Source of the DNA: Haloferax mucosum ATCC BAA-1512
GTDB taxonomy: Archaea; Halobacteriota; Halobacteria; Halobacteriales; Haloferacaceae
Reading direction: 5' to 3'
DNA: 64,000 nt
NCBI RefSeq assembly: GCF_000337815.1
Contig: NZ_AOLN01000011.1
Span: forward strand, 186,001-250,000
Part shown: positions 1 to 9,503 of the stretch, piece after piece
Position numbering within the stretch: the stretch's first letter is position 1
How the letters are laid out: every line of letters starts with the position of its first letter
Made by a program: the position numbers and the translations under genes
Notes under the pieces: model-generated
What the model was told of the DNA's origin: nothing
The model's database searches: none
What the model saw: the letters and a program-made list of their open reading frames with translations, nothing else

Positions 1-1017
1 GGGATAGGTTCGATACGCCGTAAGCGAGAGACCGTCTTTAACCTCCGTCGTTGGCGTAGTCAGGGAGACACCCCTGAGCGGTCGGCGCTGGGTCTCTTTG
101 AACACTTCTCCGCTTCCGGCGTCAACGTACGCCGCCAGTTGTCCGCTATTGTAATTGATGCGCACGCGATGGCTGTTGCCAGCGCTGATGACGTTCGTCC
201 CGTTTTGAGCTGAACGGCTCGAATAGACGGCCGGGTAGTTGTCCGCGACGATACCGAGCGCGTCTTCGTACGTGACTGTGCTCCGGTCGCGGTCCCGGAG
301 GTCGGCCCGGTACGCTTCGCGGATGTACTCGCCGTCCGCGACGACGCTGAGAACGACGCCAGTGTCGCTCGTTCGGACGGAAAACCGCGTCGGGTCCGAG
401 CGCCCCGTCATGACGGCGACGGCGTGTTTTCTGACGGGACCGGTGAACGTGTCGAGTTCGCGTTCGAGCGCCGCAAGCCGAGCAGACTCGATAGAGAAAT
501 CAGGCGTCTCAGTTGCGAGGCTACGAAGCTCGATACGGCGTTCGTTGAGACCGCGTGCTTCGGCGTCGATACGGGCGAGTTCGACGAGCAGTTCGCGTGC
601 GGAGATTTGGTCGTCGTTGAACGCTTCTATGACCGACCGCTGTGTACTCTGGAGGGCGATAGCCCGCTGTTCGATGCGGTTTATTTCGTCGAGAATCAAC
701 TGCTGGCGGATGCTGTCGTCGTTCGCCGACTCGATCCGCTCGATAGATGCGCCGGTTTGTATCTGCCCTCCGGATCTGAGCGCCGCGAAGTCGAGCGATG
801 GGCCAAGGTCAACGTGTTGCGGCTCGACTGTCGCTTGCACGATAGCCGACTCGGGAATGTCGAGGACGCGAACCGTCTCGTTCGACACCTGTTGAGTCTG
901 CGTGGGCGACGTCCCGTTGAGAGCCGGGGTCTGCCCCGAGACAGCGTCGGGACCGACCGCACCGAGAACCGGCGACGCCACCAGAAGAATGGCGAGGACG
1001 AACGGAAGGGCCTTCAT
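1..1017 (-). CDS. Secreted haloarchaeal protein, C-terminus cut by window edge
   Basis: The reading frame stays open from the ATG at 1017 to the window edge, giving at least 339 residues. The N-terminus (MKALPFVLAILLVASPVLG) is a signal peptide or membrane anchor. Most of the visible part is charged and helical (about residues 90-200, rich in E, R and L), followed by a region that reads as a small beta domain. It resembles haloarchaeal exported proteins found next to membrane-anchored HTH proteins, and its divergent neighbour is exactly such a protein. Function is unknown. The true end lies outside the window. Confidence 0.75.
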   Translation of the reverse strand, partial: MKALPFVLAILLVASPVLGAVGPDAVSGQTPALNGTSPTQTQQVSNETVRVLDIPESAIVQATVEPQHVDLGPSLDFAALRSGGQIQTGASIERIESANDDSIRQQLILDEINRIEQRAIALQSTQRSVIEAFNDDQISARELLVELARIDAEARGLNERRIELRSLATETPDFSIESARLAALERELDTFTGPVRKHAVAVMTGRSDPTRFSVRTSDTGVVLSVVADGEYIREAYRADLRDRDRSTVTYEDALGIVADNYPAVYSSRSAQNGTNVISAGNSHRVRINYNSGQLAAYVDAGSGEVFKETQRRPLRGVSLTTPTTEVKDGLSLTAYRTYP

Positions 1018-1212
1018 CGACGTTGGATACACGATGGCAGTACTAAAATGACCCTCTTACGAGTTGCCAGTCCACGAAACGGGCTGTGTCGAGACGCCCG
1101 TGGGGCCGACGTTTCGACTCAGTTACAAAATGCTAACAGTAACCAATAGCGACGGAACGCGGCGTTGAGTCGATGGAAAGCGTTTTCATCGCCGGACGAA
1201 ACGGATTCACGT

Positions 1213-2343
1213 ATGCGGAGTGTCGCCCTCATCGTTGTCCTCTCCCTCATCGTCGCCGGTGTTGCGGCACCAGTCTCGACAGCCGGCGCTGTCACAACCG
1301 ACACTCATAGCGCTGACACGGCGGCTCTCGACCGGACTCCTCTCGTCGCCCAACAATCGACGCTCGAACGGACGCCGAGGACCGAGATTCTCATCGAGCT
1401 ACAGAACGACCGGTCCGCCGATTGGCGCATCGAGATGTACTACGAACTCGACACGGAAAACGAGACGACGGCGTTCGAGGAGTTCGCGCGGCGGTACGAA
1501 CGAGGATCGGCGGACGTCGGTCTGGACGCCGACCTGTTCGAGCGGGTCAGCCAGACGGCCGAAACGCAGACTCAGCGGTCGATGACGATTCAGAACACCA
1601 CGCGGAGAGGATACGTCAAAAACGGGACGGGCGTGCTCGTTTTAACGTTTACGTGGACGAACTTCTTAGAGCAGACTGACCAAGGACTGCGCCTCGGAGA
1701 CGCGTTCGCCGCGGGGAACGGTGAGACGTGGGTGACGTCGCTTCGTTCGAACCAGAATCTCACCATCCAAAGCCCGCCGGGCTACACGGTCAACAGTACC
1801 AATCTCCCGCTGGAAAACCGGGCGCTCGTCATCGAAGGGCCGACGAGAATCGACTCGCCGGACCAGCTGGCGGTGACGTACGACTCGACCAGAGAGTTAC
1901 CGGTCGGACTCATCGGAGGCGGTACCGTCGCGGCCGTCGTGTTGATTGCGGGCCTGATTGTCTACCTGCGTCGCCGTCCGTCGGGCCGCGAGCGACCACA
2001 GACGGAGCCGCAACGCGAACCCCAGAGTGAGACGAGAGACGAGCAACCGTCCGAGCCGCGAGACGAACCAGCGCCAACACTCGAATCCGAGGACGAAGAC
2101 GAAGCGAGCGAAACGCAGGATATCGACCTCGACCTGCTCTCGGACGAAGAGCGCGTCGAACTGCTCTTAGAGCAAAACGGCGGACGGATGAAACAGGCGA
2201 ATATCGTCAAGGAGACGGGCTGGTCCGACGCGAAAGTGTCGCAACTGCTGTCGGCGATGGCCGACGAAGGACGGGTCGAAAAGCTCCGTCTCGGCCGCGA
2301 AAACCTCATCTCGCTCCCTGACGAGGACGAAAACACGGCATAA
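1213..2343 (+). CDS. Membrane-anchored winged-helix regulator
   Basis: The protein has 376 residues. A signal peptide (MRSVALIVVLSLIVAGVAAP) is followed by an exterior domain of about 210 residues, one membrane helix (LIGGGTVAAVVLIAGLIVY, near residue 245), an acidic linker, and a C-terminal winged-helix domain (LLLEQNGGRMKQANIVKE, then SDAKVSQLLSAM). The order suggests that an outside signal reaches a DNA-binding domain held at the inner membrane face. I chose the ATG at 1213 because the signal peptide starts there; an upstream in-frame start would add residues before it. It diverges from the exported protein at 1-1017. The ligand and target genes are unknown. Confidence 0.8.
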   Translation: MRSVALIVVLSLIVAGVAAPVSTAGAVTTDTHSADTAALDRTPLVAQQSTLERTPRTEILIELQNDRSADWRIEMYYELDTENETTAFEEFARRYERGSADVGLDADLFERVSQTAETQTQRSMTIQNTTRRGYVKNGTGVLVLTFTWTNFLEQTDQGLRLGDAFAAGNGETWVTSLRSNQNLTIQSPPGYTVNSTNLPLENRALVIEGPTRIDSPDQLAVTYDSTRELPVGLIGGGTVAAVVLIAGLIVYLRRRPSGRERPQTEPQREPQSETRDEQPSEPRDEPAPTLESEDEDEASETQDIDLDLLSDEERVELLLEQNGGRMKQANIVKETGWSDAKVSQLLSAMADEGRVEKLRLGRENLISLPDEDENTA

Positions 2344-2372
2344 CGACCGCCCGCGCTGACGACGGCGACGGT

Positions 2373-2388
2373 GCGAAAACGTTTATTC
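2373..2388 (+). promoter_or_regulatory. BRE/TATA promoter of the etf operon
   Basis: A purine-rich BRE-like stretch (GCGAAAAC) precedes a TATA-like TTTATT at 2382-2387. The ATG of the first etf gene lies 25-30 nt downstream, so the transcript is probably leaderless. Confidence 0.55.
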
Positions 2389-2411
2389 GCCCCCGTCGGT
2401 AGGGAACGTTG

Positions 2412-3206
2412 ATGAAAGTTCTCGTAACCGTCAAAGAGGTTGCCGAGGTGGAGGAGGATTTCCAACTCGACGGCCTCCGCGTAGCAGAGCAGTACCTCGA
2501 CTACGACCTCAACGAGTGGGACGAGTACGCGGTCGAAGCGGCGGTTCAAATCGCCGAGGAGAACGACGATGTCGAAGTCGTCAGCGCGACCATCGGTCCC
2601 GAGCGCTCCGAAGAGACCATCCGCATGGCGCTCGCCAAGGGTGTTGACCGCGCGGTGCGCGTGTGGGACGACGCGCTCGACGACGTTGATCTCCTCGACG
2701 TGGGCGCGAAGACGCGACTGCTATCGGCGGTCGTCGAAGAAGAAGACCCGGACCTCGTTTTGACGGGCGTTCAGGCGAACGACGATAGCTTCGGCGCGAC
2801 CGGCGTCTCGCTCGCGTCGGCGATCGACTTCGAGTGGGCCGCCGTCGTCAACGACCTCGACCTCGACGTTGACGGTGCTGTCGCCAACGTCCGCCGCGAA
2901 CTCGAAGGTGGCGTCGAAGAACTCACCGAAGTTGATCTGCCCGCCGTGCTCACCATCCAGACCGGTATCAACGAACCGCGCTACGCGAGTCTGCGCGGAA
3001 TCCGTCAGGCTCAGTCCAAAGAAATCAAACCCATGACGCTTTCTGACCTCGGACTCGACGGGTCGGCCGTCGAATCCGACCTCGTGCTGACCGACGTGTA
3101 CGAACCGGAGACCGAATCCGACGCGACGTACTTCGAGGGCGATGCAGGAACGCAGGCCGCCGAACTTGCGACCGTCCTCCGCGAGAAGGGGGTGGGTTCC
3201 CAATGA
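2412..3206 (+). CDS. etfB: Electron transfer flavoprotein subunit beta
   Basis: The protein has 264 residues and opens MKVLVTVKEV. It has the adenine-nucleotide alpha-hydrolase fold of EtfB/FixA proteins, with the family-typical LTGVQANDDSFGATG stretch near residue 117. With EtfA it forms a heterodimer carrying FAD plus AMP or a second FAD. It takes electrons from acyl-CoA and related dehydrogenases and passes them toward the quinone pool. The next gene overlaps by 4 nt (ATGA), so the two are translationally coupled. The ATG at 2412 is preferred over the TTG three bases earlier. Confidence 0.92.
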   Translation: MKVLVTVKEVAEVEEDFQLDGLRVAEQYLDYDLNEWDEYAVEAAVQIAEENDDVEVVSATIGPERSEETIRMALAKGVDRAVRVWDDALDDVDLLDVGAKTRLLSAVVEEEDPDLVLTGVQANDDSFGATGVSLASAIDFEWAAVVNDLDLDVDGAVANVRRELEGGVEELTEVDLPAVLTIQTGINEPRYASLRGIRQAQSKEIKPMTLSDLGLDGSAVESDLVLTDVYEPETESDATYFEGDAGTQAAELATVLREKGVGSQ

Positions 3207-4156
3207 GCGACGTACTCGCCATTACGGAACACCGCCGTGGCGACCTCCGCGACGTCTCCTTCGAACTCGTCACCGCGGGTGCCGACCTCGTCGGCGATAC
3301 CGGCGGCGACCTCCACCTCGCCGTTATCGGCGGCGACGTGGACGGCTTCGCCGAAGCACTCTCGCTCGACGGCGTGGACACGATTCACACAGTCTCCGAG
3401 GGAGACGAGTTCAACCACGACGTGTACGTGCAGGCCATCACAGCGCTGTACGAGGAACTCGACCCGACCTACATCCTCGCAGGCAACACCGTCAACGGTC
3501 TCGACTACGCGCCCGCAGTCGCCGAAGCGCTCGACCTCCCGCTCGTGACCGACGCCGTCGGACTCCAGAACGACGGGACGCTCGAAGTCACCCGCGAGAT
3601 GTACGCCTCGAAGGTCGAATCGACCGTCGAAGTCGATGCCGACCGCGCCGTAGTCACTATCCGTCCGAGCGAGTGGGACGCCGCGGAAGCCGCTGGCGAA
3701 CCCGCCGTCGAAGCGTTCGACTTCACTCTCGACGAGTCTCGCGTGCGCTCGCGCGTAACTGGATTCGAAGAGGTCGGCGGCGGCGACGTCGATATCTCGG
3801 AGGCGGACGTGCTCGTCTCCGTCGGCCGCGGTATCGAAGAAGAAGAGAACATCGAACTGGTCCAGAACCTTGCCGACGCCCTCGGTGCAACCCTGTCGTC
3901 TTCGCGCCCAATCGTTGACAACGGCTGGCTCCCGAAGGACCGACAGGTCGGCCAATCCGGCAAGGTCGTGACCCCGAAGGTCTACCTCGCGGTCGGTATC
4001 TCCGGTGCAGTCCAGCACGTCGCCGGGATGAAAGGTGCCGAGACGATTATCGCTATCAACACCGACCCCGACGCACCCATCTTCGACATCGCCGACTACG
4101 GTATCGTCGGCGACCTCTTCGACGTGGTTCCGGAACTCATCGAACGGTTCGAATAA
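3203..4156 (+). CDS. etfA: Electron transfer flavoprotein subunit alpha
   Basis: The protein has 317 residues. The N-terminal half is the nucleotide-fold domain (AGNTVNGLDYAPAVAEAL). The C-terminal half is the FAD-binding domain, shown by SVGRGIEEEENIELV, SSRPIVDNGWLPKDRQVGQS and then KVYLAVGISGAVQH..GMKGAETIIAIN..PDAPIFDIADYGIVGD. These are the standard FAD contacts of EtfA. It pairs with EtfB encoded upstream. No dehydrogenase or ETF:quinone oxidoreductase lies alongside, so the electron donor cannot be named from this window. Confidence 0.93.
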   Translation: MSDVLAITEHRRGDLRDVSFELVTAGADLVGDTGGDLHLAVIGGDVDGFAEALSLDGVDTIHTVSEGDEFNHDVYVQAITALYEELDPTYILAGNTVNGLDYAPAVAEALDLPLVTDAVGLQNDGTLEVTREMYASKVESTVEVDADRAVVTIRPSEWDAAEAAGEPAVEAFDFTLDESRVRSRVTGFEEVGGGDVDISEADVLVSVGRGIEEEENIELVQNLADALGATLSSSRPIVDNGWLPKDRQVGQSGKVVTPKVYLAVGISGAVQHVAGMKGAETIIAINTDPDAPIFDIADYGIVGDLFDVVPELIERFE

Positions 4157-4164
4157 CTCACCTC

Positions 4165-4183
4165 GTTTTTGATCCATATTTTT
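4165..4183 (+). terminator. Poly-T terminator after etfA
   Basis: Two T-runs (4166-4170 and 4179-4183) follow the etfA stop within 30 nt, as expected for archaeal poly-U termination. The next gene starts 245 nt later. Confidence 0.4.
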
Positions 4184-4428
4184 GCGGCCGCGAACCCGTG
4201 AGCGGCCGGAGAAAAGGAGGTCGCACGCGGTTCCGGAAACGCATCGAGCAGTTCGGGGAATACCCAATTCGGTCGCCAGTCGTTTTTACAGGTCGAGAAC
4301 GAATGAGCCGGGGAGCAATCCCCGTAGAAGTACGCCGGGAGTGTGCGACGAAATCGGGGCCTGAACCCCGGTCGCTCGGTTTCTCGAAATCCGGTACGTA
4401 CTTCCCTACCCAACACTACGAACCGACA

Positions 4429-5271
4429 ATGGAATACCTGGAGCGCCGGGTCACGATGGTAAACGACCGCCTCGAAGAGGTCGTCTCGGCGGTCGAGCCG
4501 TCGGAACTCGCCGACCAACTCGACCACGTCGCTCTCGCGGGGGGCAAGCGCGTCCGCCCCGCCGTGACCATCCTCGCCTGCGAGGCCGTCGGTGGGTCCC
4601 CCGAAGACGCCGTCGATTTTGCCGTCGGCGTCGAACTCGTCCACAACGCCTCGCTCGTCATCGACGATATCATCGACCGGTCCGATATCCGCCGCGGCAC
4701 CCCGAGCGCGTGGGCGGCGTACGGATACGGGCCGTCTATCATCGCCTCCGACGGCCTGCTCGGCGAAGCGTTCGCGTTGCTGTCGTCCAGCGACCGCGCG
4801 ACCCGCATCGTCGCCGAGTCGATGGTCGAACTCGGCGAGGGCGAGGCGACCGAACTCGTCGCCGTGCCGTCGAACGAAACGGAGTACATGCAACTAGCAC
4901 ACAGAAAGACGGGCGCACTCTTCCGTGCCGCCGCCGAACTGGGCGCGGTCGCGGCCGGCGGCGACGCCCACGTCGTCGAAGCCTTCGGTGACTACGCCGC
5001 CCGCGTCGGCGTCGCCTTCCAGATTCGTGACGACGTGCTCGACGCGACCGCCGACGCCGAGGAGTTAGGGAAGCCGACCGGACAGGACGCCGAGATGGGC
5101 CGTCCGTCGCTCGTACAGGTGACCGACTTGACGCCCGAAGAGGCGAACCGCCGCGCGCGACAGCAGGCCGACGAAGCGCTCAATGCGCTCGACTCGTCCG
5201 GCGTTGACGACTCGGAACCGCTGGAATATCTCCGCGACCTCGCCGAGTTCGTCATCGTCCGCGAAAGCTGA
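4429..5271 (+). CDS. Polyprenyl diphosphate synthase (trans-isoprenyl type)
   Basis: The protein has 280 residues. GGKRVRPAV and the first Asp-rich motif (DDIID, in LVIDDIIDRSDIRRG) are present, as is the second (FQIRDDVLDATAD). Both bind Mg-diphosphate in class I trans-prenyltransferases. It condenses isopentenyl diphosphate with an allylic diphosphate in the cytosol to give C20 or longer chains for archaeal lipids, quinones or carotenoids; chain length cannot be read here. The ATG at 4429 gives the usual family N-terminus. The frame is open further upstream but that extension looks non-coding. Confidence 0.88.
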   Translation: MEYLERRVTMVNDRLEEVVSAVEPSELADQLDHVALAGGKRVRPAVTILACEAVGGSPEDAVDFAVGVELVHNASLVIDDIIDRSDIRRGTPSAWAAYGYGPSIIASDGLLGEAFALLSSSDRATRIVAESMVELGEGEATELVAVPSNETEYMQLAHRKTGALFRAAAELGAVAAGGDAHVVEAFGDYAARVGVAFQIRDDVLDATADAEELGKPTGQDAEMGRPSLVQVTDLTPEEANRRARQQADEALNALDSSGVDDSEPLEYLRDLAEFVIVRES

Positions 5272-5287
5272 GGCGTGATGGGCAGTC

Positions 5288-6421
5288 TTAGGCCGGTTGT
5301 TCGCCGTCGTTCTCGGCGCTCGTCGGGAAGTGGGCTTCGACCACTGCGAAGGTGAGTGTGCTCAGCACACCGAGGAGCGTGCCGACCGTGAGTGCGACGG
5401 CGAGGCCGGTGAGTTCGAACGTTTGGACGCCGTCGATTCCCGCGGGGAGGAAAAATCCGGAGAGTGCGTAGAGCACGATTGCGATGGCCGAGACGTAGAA
5501 CGGAGCGTTGAGGTAGCGCCACTTGAAGCGGTCGTGGAGGTACTCGTCCGTGACTTGCCCGAGACTGCTCGTGATACCGGCGGCCGCGAACCACTCGACC
5601 GCCCCGTGGACGAGCGCGGCGAGAATGAGACCTGGGGCAGGGTCGCCGTTGACGCTTCCGGAGACGTTCTGGAAGAGGTCGTATCCGCGGACGCCACCGA
5701 CGACGAGCAAGGCCGCGGCGGCGACATAGGTGATAATCGTGACGCGACCGGTGTAGAGGACGTTTCTGGCTCTGTTGGCGGCCTCGTCCACGGCGGATTC
5801 GAGACCGAGGCCGCGGAAGAGCGTATACAAGCCGAGAAGCGCCGAGATGAGACCGAGGACGACGGCTCCGGGAACGTCGAAGAGACTCGCAATGGTGACG
5901 AACGGGTAGATGAGAAGCAGGATGCCGAGCGGGACGAGGATGGTCCCGCGGGTTTCGGGGTCGGCGAGAACCTGTTTCATCGTGTAGTACATGGATTCGA
6001 GGTTCTGTGCCTGTCTGACAACGACCCGACGAACGCCGTCGATGGGGACGCGAGAGCGGATGACCGGAAGGACGGATTCGTCCTGTGCGCCGTCGGTGAT
6101 GACGATAGCGTGGACGGACTCGCCAGTCGAGATACTGGCGAGAACGGTGTCTATCTCCGCACCGATTTCCCGGTTGGCCTTCACGTCGCTTCCTTCCACC
6201 CCGGTAACGGCGGCGACTTCGACCTCCTCGTCTTCGTCTTCGAGGAGTTGGTCGTGAACCTGAATCCCCTGAAAGAGAACGTTCACGTCGGAGTCCTCGG
6301 GGTCGGCAGTGGCGAGTGCCACCGCGGCGTCCTCGACGTTCTGTCGGCCGACGACGGGCGTATCGAGTCCCGTCTTGCGGCCGAGGTCGTCGTCGAGATC
6401 GACACAGAGGACCAAGAGCAT
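5288..6421 (-). CDS. DUF373 family membrane protein
   Basis: The protein has 377 residues. The N-terminal soluble part (MLLVLCVDLDDDLGRKTG, GADI-like nucleotide-binding pattern, HAIVITDGAQDESVLPVI) covers about the first 160 residues. Then follow about six hydrophobic helices (TILVPLGILLLIYPFVTI through LAVALTVGTLLGVL). This matches the archaeal DUF373 family, which has no established function. It is convergent with the prenyl synthase, with 16 nt between them. Confidence 0.8.
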   Translation of the reverse strand: MLLVLCVDLDDDLGRKTGLDTPVVGRQNVEDAAVALATADPEDSDVNVLFQGIQVHDQLLEDEDEEVEVAAVTGVEGSDVKANREIGAEIDTVLASISTGESVHAIVITDGAQDESVLPVIRSRVPIDGVRRVVVRQAQNLESMYYTMKQVLADPETRGTILVPLGILLLIYPFVTIASLFDVPGAVVLGLISALLGLYTLFRGLGLESAVDEAANRARNVLYTGRVTIITYVAAAALLVVGGVRGYDLFQNVSGSVNGDPAPGLILAALVHGAVEWFAAAGITSSLGQVTDEYLHDRFKWRYLNAPFYVSAIAIVLYALSGFFLPAGIDGVQTFELTGLAVALTVGTLLGVLSTLTFAVVEAHFPTSAENDGEQPA

Positions 6422-6486
6422 CGTTGATGCCTATGCCACGGGGATATATCTGCTTTCGGGGAACCGTCCGCGGGCGGCGGGTTCGG

Positions 6487-8373
6487 TCAGTCGTCGGCGG
6501 TCACCGTCGTCGGCTCAACGCGTCGGTCGAGGAAGTCCGCGAGCAGTTCGAACGTCCGAGTCTTCTGGTCGATGTCCGACGAGGCGTGTCCTTCGTCGCC
6601 GAGTTCGTGGTACTCGTAGTCTGTTCCCTCCTCGTAGCCGTGTTCGTCGAGCGCGTCGCGGAACAGTCGCGCCTGCGAGATTGGGACGCGCCGGTCGTTG
6701 ACGCCGTGGAGGATACATAGCGGCGCATCGACGTTCTCGGCGTGCGTCGTCGGCGACCGTTCCGTGTACAGGTCGGCGTTTTCCTCGGGGTCGCCGAGAT
6801 ACAACTCCATCAGTCGCGTCTGGAAGTGCGGCATCGTGTTGTCGTACATGTCGTGGAGGTCGGAGACACCAATCCACGCGATACTGGCGGCATAAAGGTC
6901 GGGATACTGCACCGACTGCCAGTACGCCGAGTAGCCGCCGTAGGACCCGCCGAAGACGACGACGCGGTCTTCGTCCAGCCAGTTGTAGGTGTCGAGGACG
7001 TGCTCGACCGCGGTTGCGACGTCGCCCTGTTCTGCGCCGCCCCAATCGTCGAACAGTTCCTCGACGAACTCGCGTCCGCGCCCGGTCGAACCGCGGTAGT
7101 TGACCTGGAGGACAGAAAAGCCACACTGAATCAAAAACTGCGTGTAGAGACTGAAGGACTTAGAGTCTCTCGCGCGTGGCCCGCCGTGAGGGTTCACGAC
7201 GAGCGGCGATGGACGCCGACCGGAGTCGTAAAACAGCGCGCCGATTTCGAGTTCGTCGTACGGGTCGTGAGAGACGGCCTTCGCGGGTGTCTCGGGGACG
7301 CCGTCGGATTCGAAACGGATGTACTCGGCGTCGGCGAAATCGTCCGTCGAAAAGTCGCCGTGGTCGGCTTCGAGAAGCGTCTCGCGCTCGTCGGTCGAAA
7401 CGTCGTACGCGACGAGTTCGGTTCGACGCGTCGGCGTCGTGTGGCTCACCAAAACGCGGTCGTCGTTGAGGCGTCGTTCACTCCGCATGCCGAACCCGGA
7501 GACGCCGTCGGGTAGGTCGAAGACGCTGACATCGCCGGAGCGAACGTCGTAGACGACCGGCACCGTCGCGGCGTGGGACGGTCGCGTCGCCAATATCGTT
7601 CGGCCGCCGTCAACGAACGAGACGGGTACCTCCTCGTAGTCGCCGTCGCCGAACCACGTTACCTCGTCGGCCGCGAGGTCGTAGACACCACAGCGGTTCA
7701 GCCCCGGCGAGTCGTCCGAGAGTAACAAGCGTTCGCCCTCGGGACCCCAGTCGGTAGCCGCCGTTTCAGCACCGGTTTTCCCGAGGTCGAGTCTCCGTGG
7801 GTTCGAGCCGTCGATGTCGGCGATGTAAACGTCGAGGTTGGCGGTATCGGCGGCTTCGTTCGCGCCGTAGACGACGCGCTCACAGTCGGGCGAGAGGTGA
7901 GCGAACAGGACGGCTCTGTCGTAGTCGGTGAGTTTCGTCGTCTCACCGGTCGGTAGGTCGTGGCGATAGAGGTTCATCTGTCCGTCGCGCGTCGAACCGA
8001 CGAGCAACGTCTCGCCGTCGTCGCCGACGTCGTAGAGGCTGTTTTGTCCGGGGAGTTCGACGACGGGGTCGACGGTTCCACCCCGGTCGAACGCGTAGAT
8101 GTCGTTTTGCTCGTCGCCAGCCTCGTCGAGATGGAAGAACACGCGGTCGCCGTCGGCATCCCACGCGATGGGCCATCTGGCGTCTCGGGGCACTTCGCCG
8201 TCGCTCCACTGGTCGAGGTCGCCGGTCTCGGCGTCGAGAATGTGCAGTTCGTTTCGTCCGGTTCCGTCGTAGTAGAGGGCGATTTCGTCGCCGTCGGGGG
8301 AGACAGTAGGGTGGCGGACCGTCGGAAGGCTTGCCAACCGTTCCAACACGTTCGTGTCGTCAGATGTTGACAT
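6487..8373 (-). CDS. S9 family acylaminoacyl/prolyl oligopeptidase-type peptidase
   Basis: The protein has 628 residues. The first roughly 360 form a WD40-like beta-propeller (repeats such as VSPDGDEIALY and LSPDCERVVYG). The C-terminal alpha/beta-hydrolase domain has the nucleophile motif GGSYGGY, the Asp in HGVNDRRVP and the His in EGHASS. It should cleave short peptides in the cytosol; no signal peptide is seen. The ATG at 8373 is chosen because the propeller begins right after it; the frame upstream is not protein-like. Confidence 0.9.
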   Translation of the reverse strand: MSTSDDTNVLERLASLPTVRHPTVSPDGDEIALYYDGTGRNELHILDAETGDLDQWSDGEVPRDARWPIAWDADGDRVFFHLDEAGDEQNDIYAFDRGGTVDPVVELPGQNSLYDVGDDGETLLVGSTRDGQMNLYRHDLPTGETTKLTDYDRAVLFAHLSPDCERVVYGANEAADTANLDVYIADIDGSNPRRLDLGKTGAETAATDWGPEGERLLLSDDSPGLNRCGVYDLAADEVTWFGDGDYEEVPVSFVDGGRTILATRPSHAATVPVVYDVRSGDVSVFDLPDGVSGFGMRSERRLNDDRVLVSHTTPTRRTELVAYDVSTDERETLLEADHGDFSTDDFADAEYIRFESDGVPETPAKAVSHDPYDELEIGALFYDSGRRPSPLVVNPHGGPRARDSKSFSLYTQFLIQCGFSVLQVNYRGSTGRGREFVEELFDDWGGAEQGDVATAVEHVLDTYNWLDEDRVVVFGGSYGGYSAYWQSVQYPDLYAASIAWIGVSDLHDMYDNTMPHFQTRLMELYLGDPEENADLYTERSPTTHAENVDAPLCILHGVNDRRVPISQARLFRDALDEHGYEEGTDYEYHELGDEGHASSDIDQKTRTFELLADFLDRRVEPTTVTADD

Positions 8374-8493
8374 ACATACATCACGATTTTGGGGTGTATT
8401 CAGTCTATTGTCTGCGTGTGAAAAACAGACAGACGGTACGAAGCACGTTTCGCACGGTTTTTGCACGTGGGACGTATATCGTGTGTTCAACGA

Positions 8494-9489
8494 ATGATCT
8501 CGAAGGGCTGCGAACAGTGCGCCATGGGCGGAAAGATGGTGATGTTCGTCTACGGGTACTGCGACCAGCGCGATTGTTTCTACTGCCCGCTCGGCGAGAA
8601 TCGCAAGAACGTGACCGACGTGTACGCCAACGAGCGACTCGTCGAATCGGACGAAGACGTCATCGAGGAGGCAAAGCGCATGGACGCCCTCGGCTCTTCT
8701 ATCACCGGCGGCGAGCCGCAAGAGGCGCTCGACAAGACGTGTCACTACATCTCGCTTCTGAAGGACGAATTCGGCGAGGACCACCACATCCATCTCTACA
8801 CCGGCATTCCCGGCGGCCGCGAGAACATGCGTCGTCTCGCCGAGGCCGGACTGGACGAGATTCGCTTCCACCCGCCGCTCGAACTCTGGGGCGATATGCA
8901 CGGGACCGAGTGGGAGGATATTCTCTACATCGCCCGCGAAGAGGGACTCACTCCGGCGTTCGAGATTCCGGGCATCCGCGCCGAACAGGAGTTTCTCGAC
9001 TTCCTCGACGAAGGAGCCGCGGAGTTCTGTAACATCAACGAGTTCGAGATGTCCGACGGAAACTACCGCCGGATGCAGGAGAAGGGCTACGAGCTACAGG
9101 ACGGTCACATGTCGGCGGTCGATGGCTCGAAGGAAGCGATTCTCGACGCGATGGGCGACCACGAGCGCGTCTACTTCTGTACCTCCGTGTTCAAAGACGC
9201 CGCACAGCACCGCAATCGCCTCAAGCGCATGGCACAGAACCTGCGTCGGTCGTTCGACGAGGTGACAGAAGACGGGACGCTGGTCTACGGAAAGACCTAC
9301 ACGCCGGCAGAGCGCTTTATCGAACTCGGCGTTCCCGACGAGTTCTACAGCATCAAATCGAATCACGTCGAAGTCGCGTGGTGGCTCCTCGAAGAGATGA
9401 TAGAGGAAGGCGACATCGAAGACGGTGAAATCGTCGAGCAGTACCCGACCTACGACGGGACGGTCGTCGAGCGAACGCCGCTGGCCTGA
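8494..9489 (+). CDS. Radical SAM protein with a spaced Fe-S motif
   Basis: The protein has 331 residues. The Fe-S motif region reads YCDQRDCFYC, followed by GGEP (SAM-binding, ITGGEPQEALD) and then a TIM-barrel type sequence (HIHLYTGIPG, EIRFHPPLELW, TPAFEIPGI, EFCNINEFEM). It is related to the pyruvate formate-lyase activating enzyme-like group COG2108. Cysteine spacing is CX4CX2C instead of the common CX3CX2C, with an extra CX2C at the very N-terminus (CEQC). Substrate is unknown. It is divergent from the S9 peptidase. Confidence 0.85.
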   Translation: MISKGCEQCAMGGKMVMFVYGYCDQRDCFYCPLGENRKNVTDVYANERLVESDEDVIEEAKRMDALGSSITGGEPQEALDKTCHYISLLKDEFGEDHHIHLYTGIPGGRENMRRLAEAGLDEIRFHPPLELWGDMHGTEWEDILYIAREEGLTPAFEIPGIRAEQEFLDFLDEGAAEFCNINEFEMSDGNYRRMQEKGYELQDGHMSAVDGSKEAILDAMGDHERVYFCTSVFKDAAQHRNRLKRMAQNLRRSFDEVTEDGTLVYGKTYTPAERFIELGVPDEFYSIKSNHVEVAWWLLEEMIEEGDIEDGEIVEQYPTYDGTVVERTPLA

Positions 9490-9503
9490 CGGCCGCGCAG
9501 ATT

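Noticed and set aside
3011-4267. Long open frame (418 codons) on the minus strand opposite the etf genes
   Set aside because: Shadow of the etf genes: high-GC codon bias in haloarchaea keeps opposite frames open. Its translation lacks haloarchaeal composition and known motifs.
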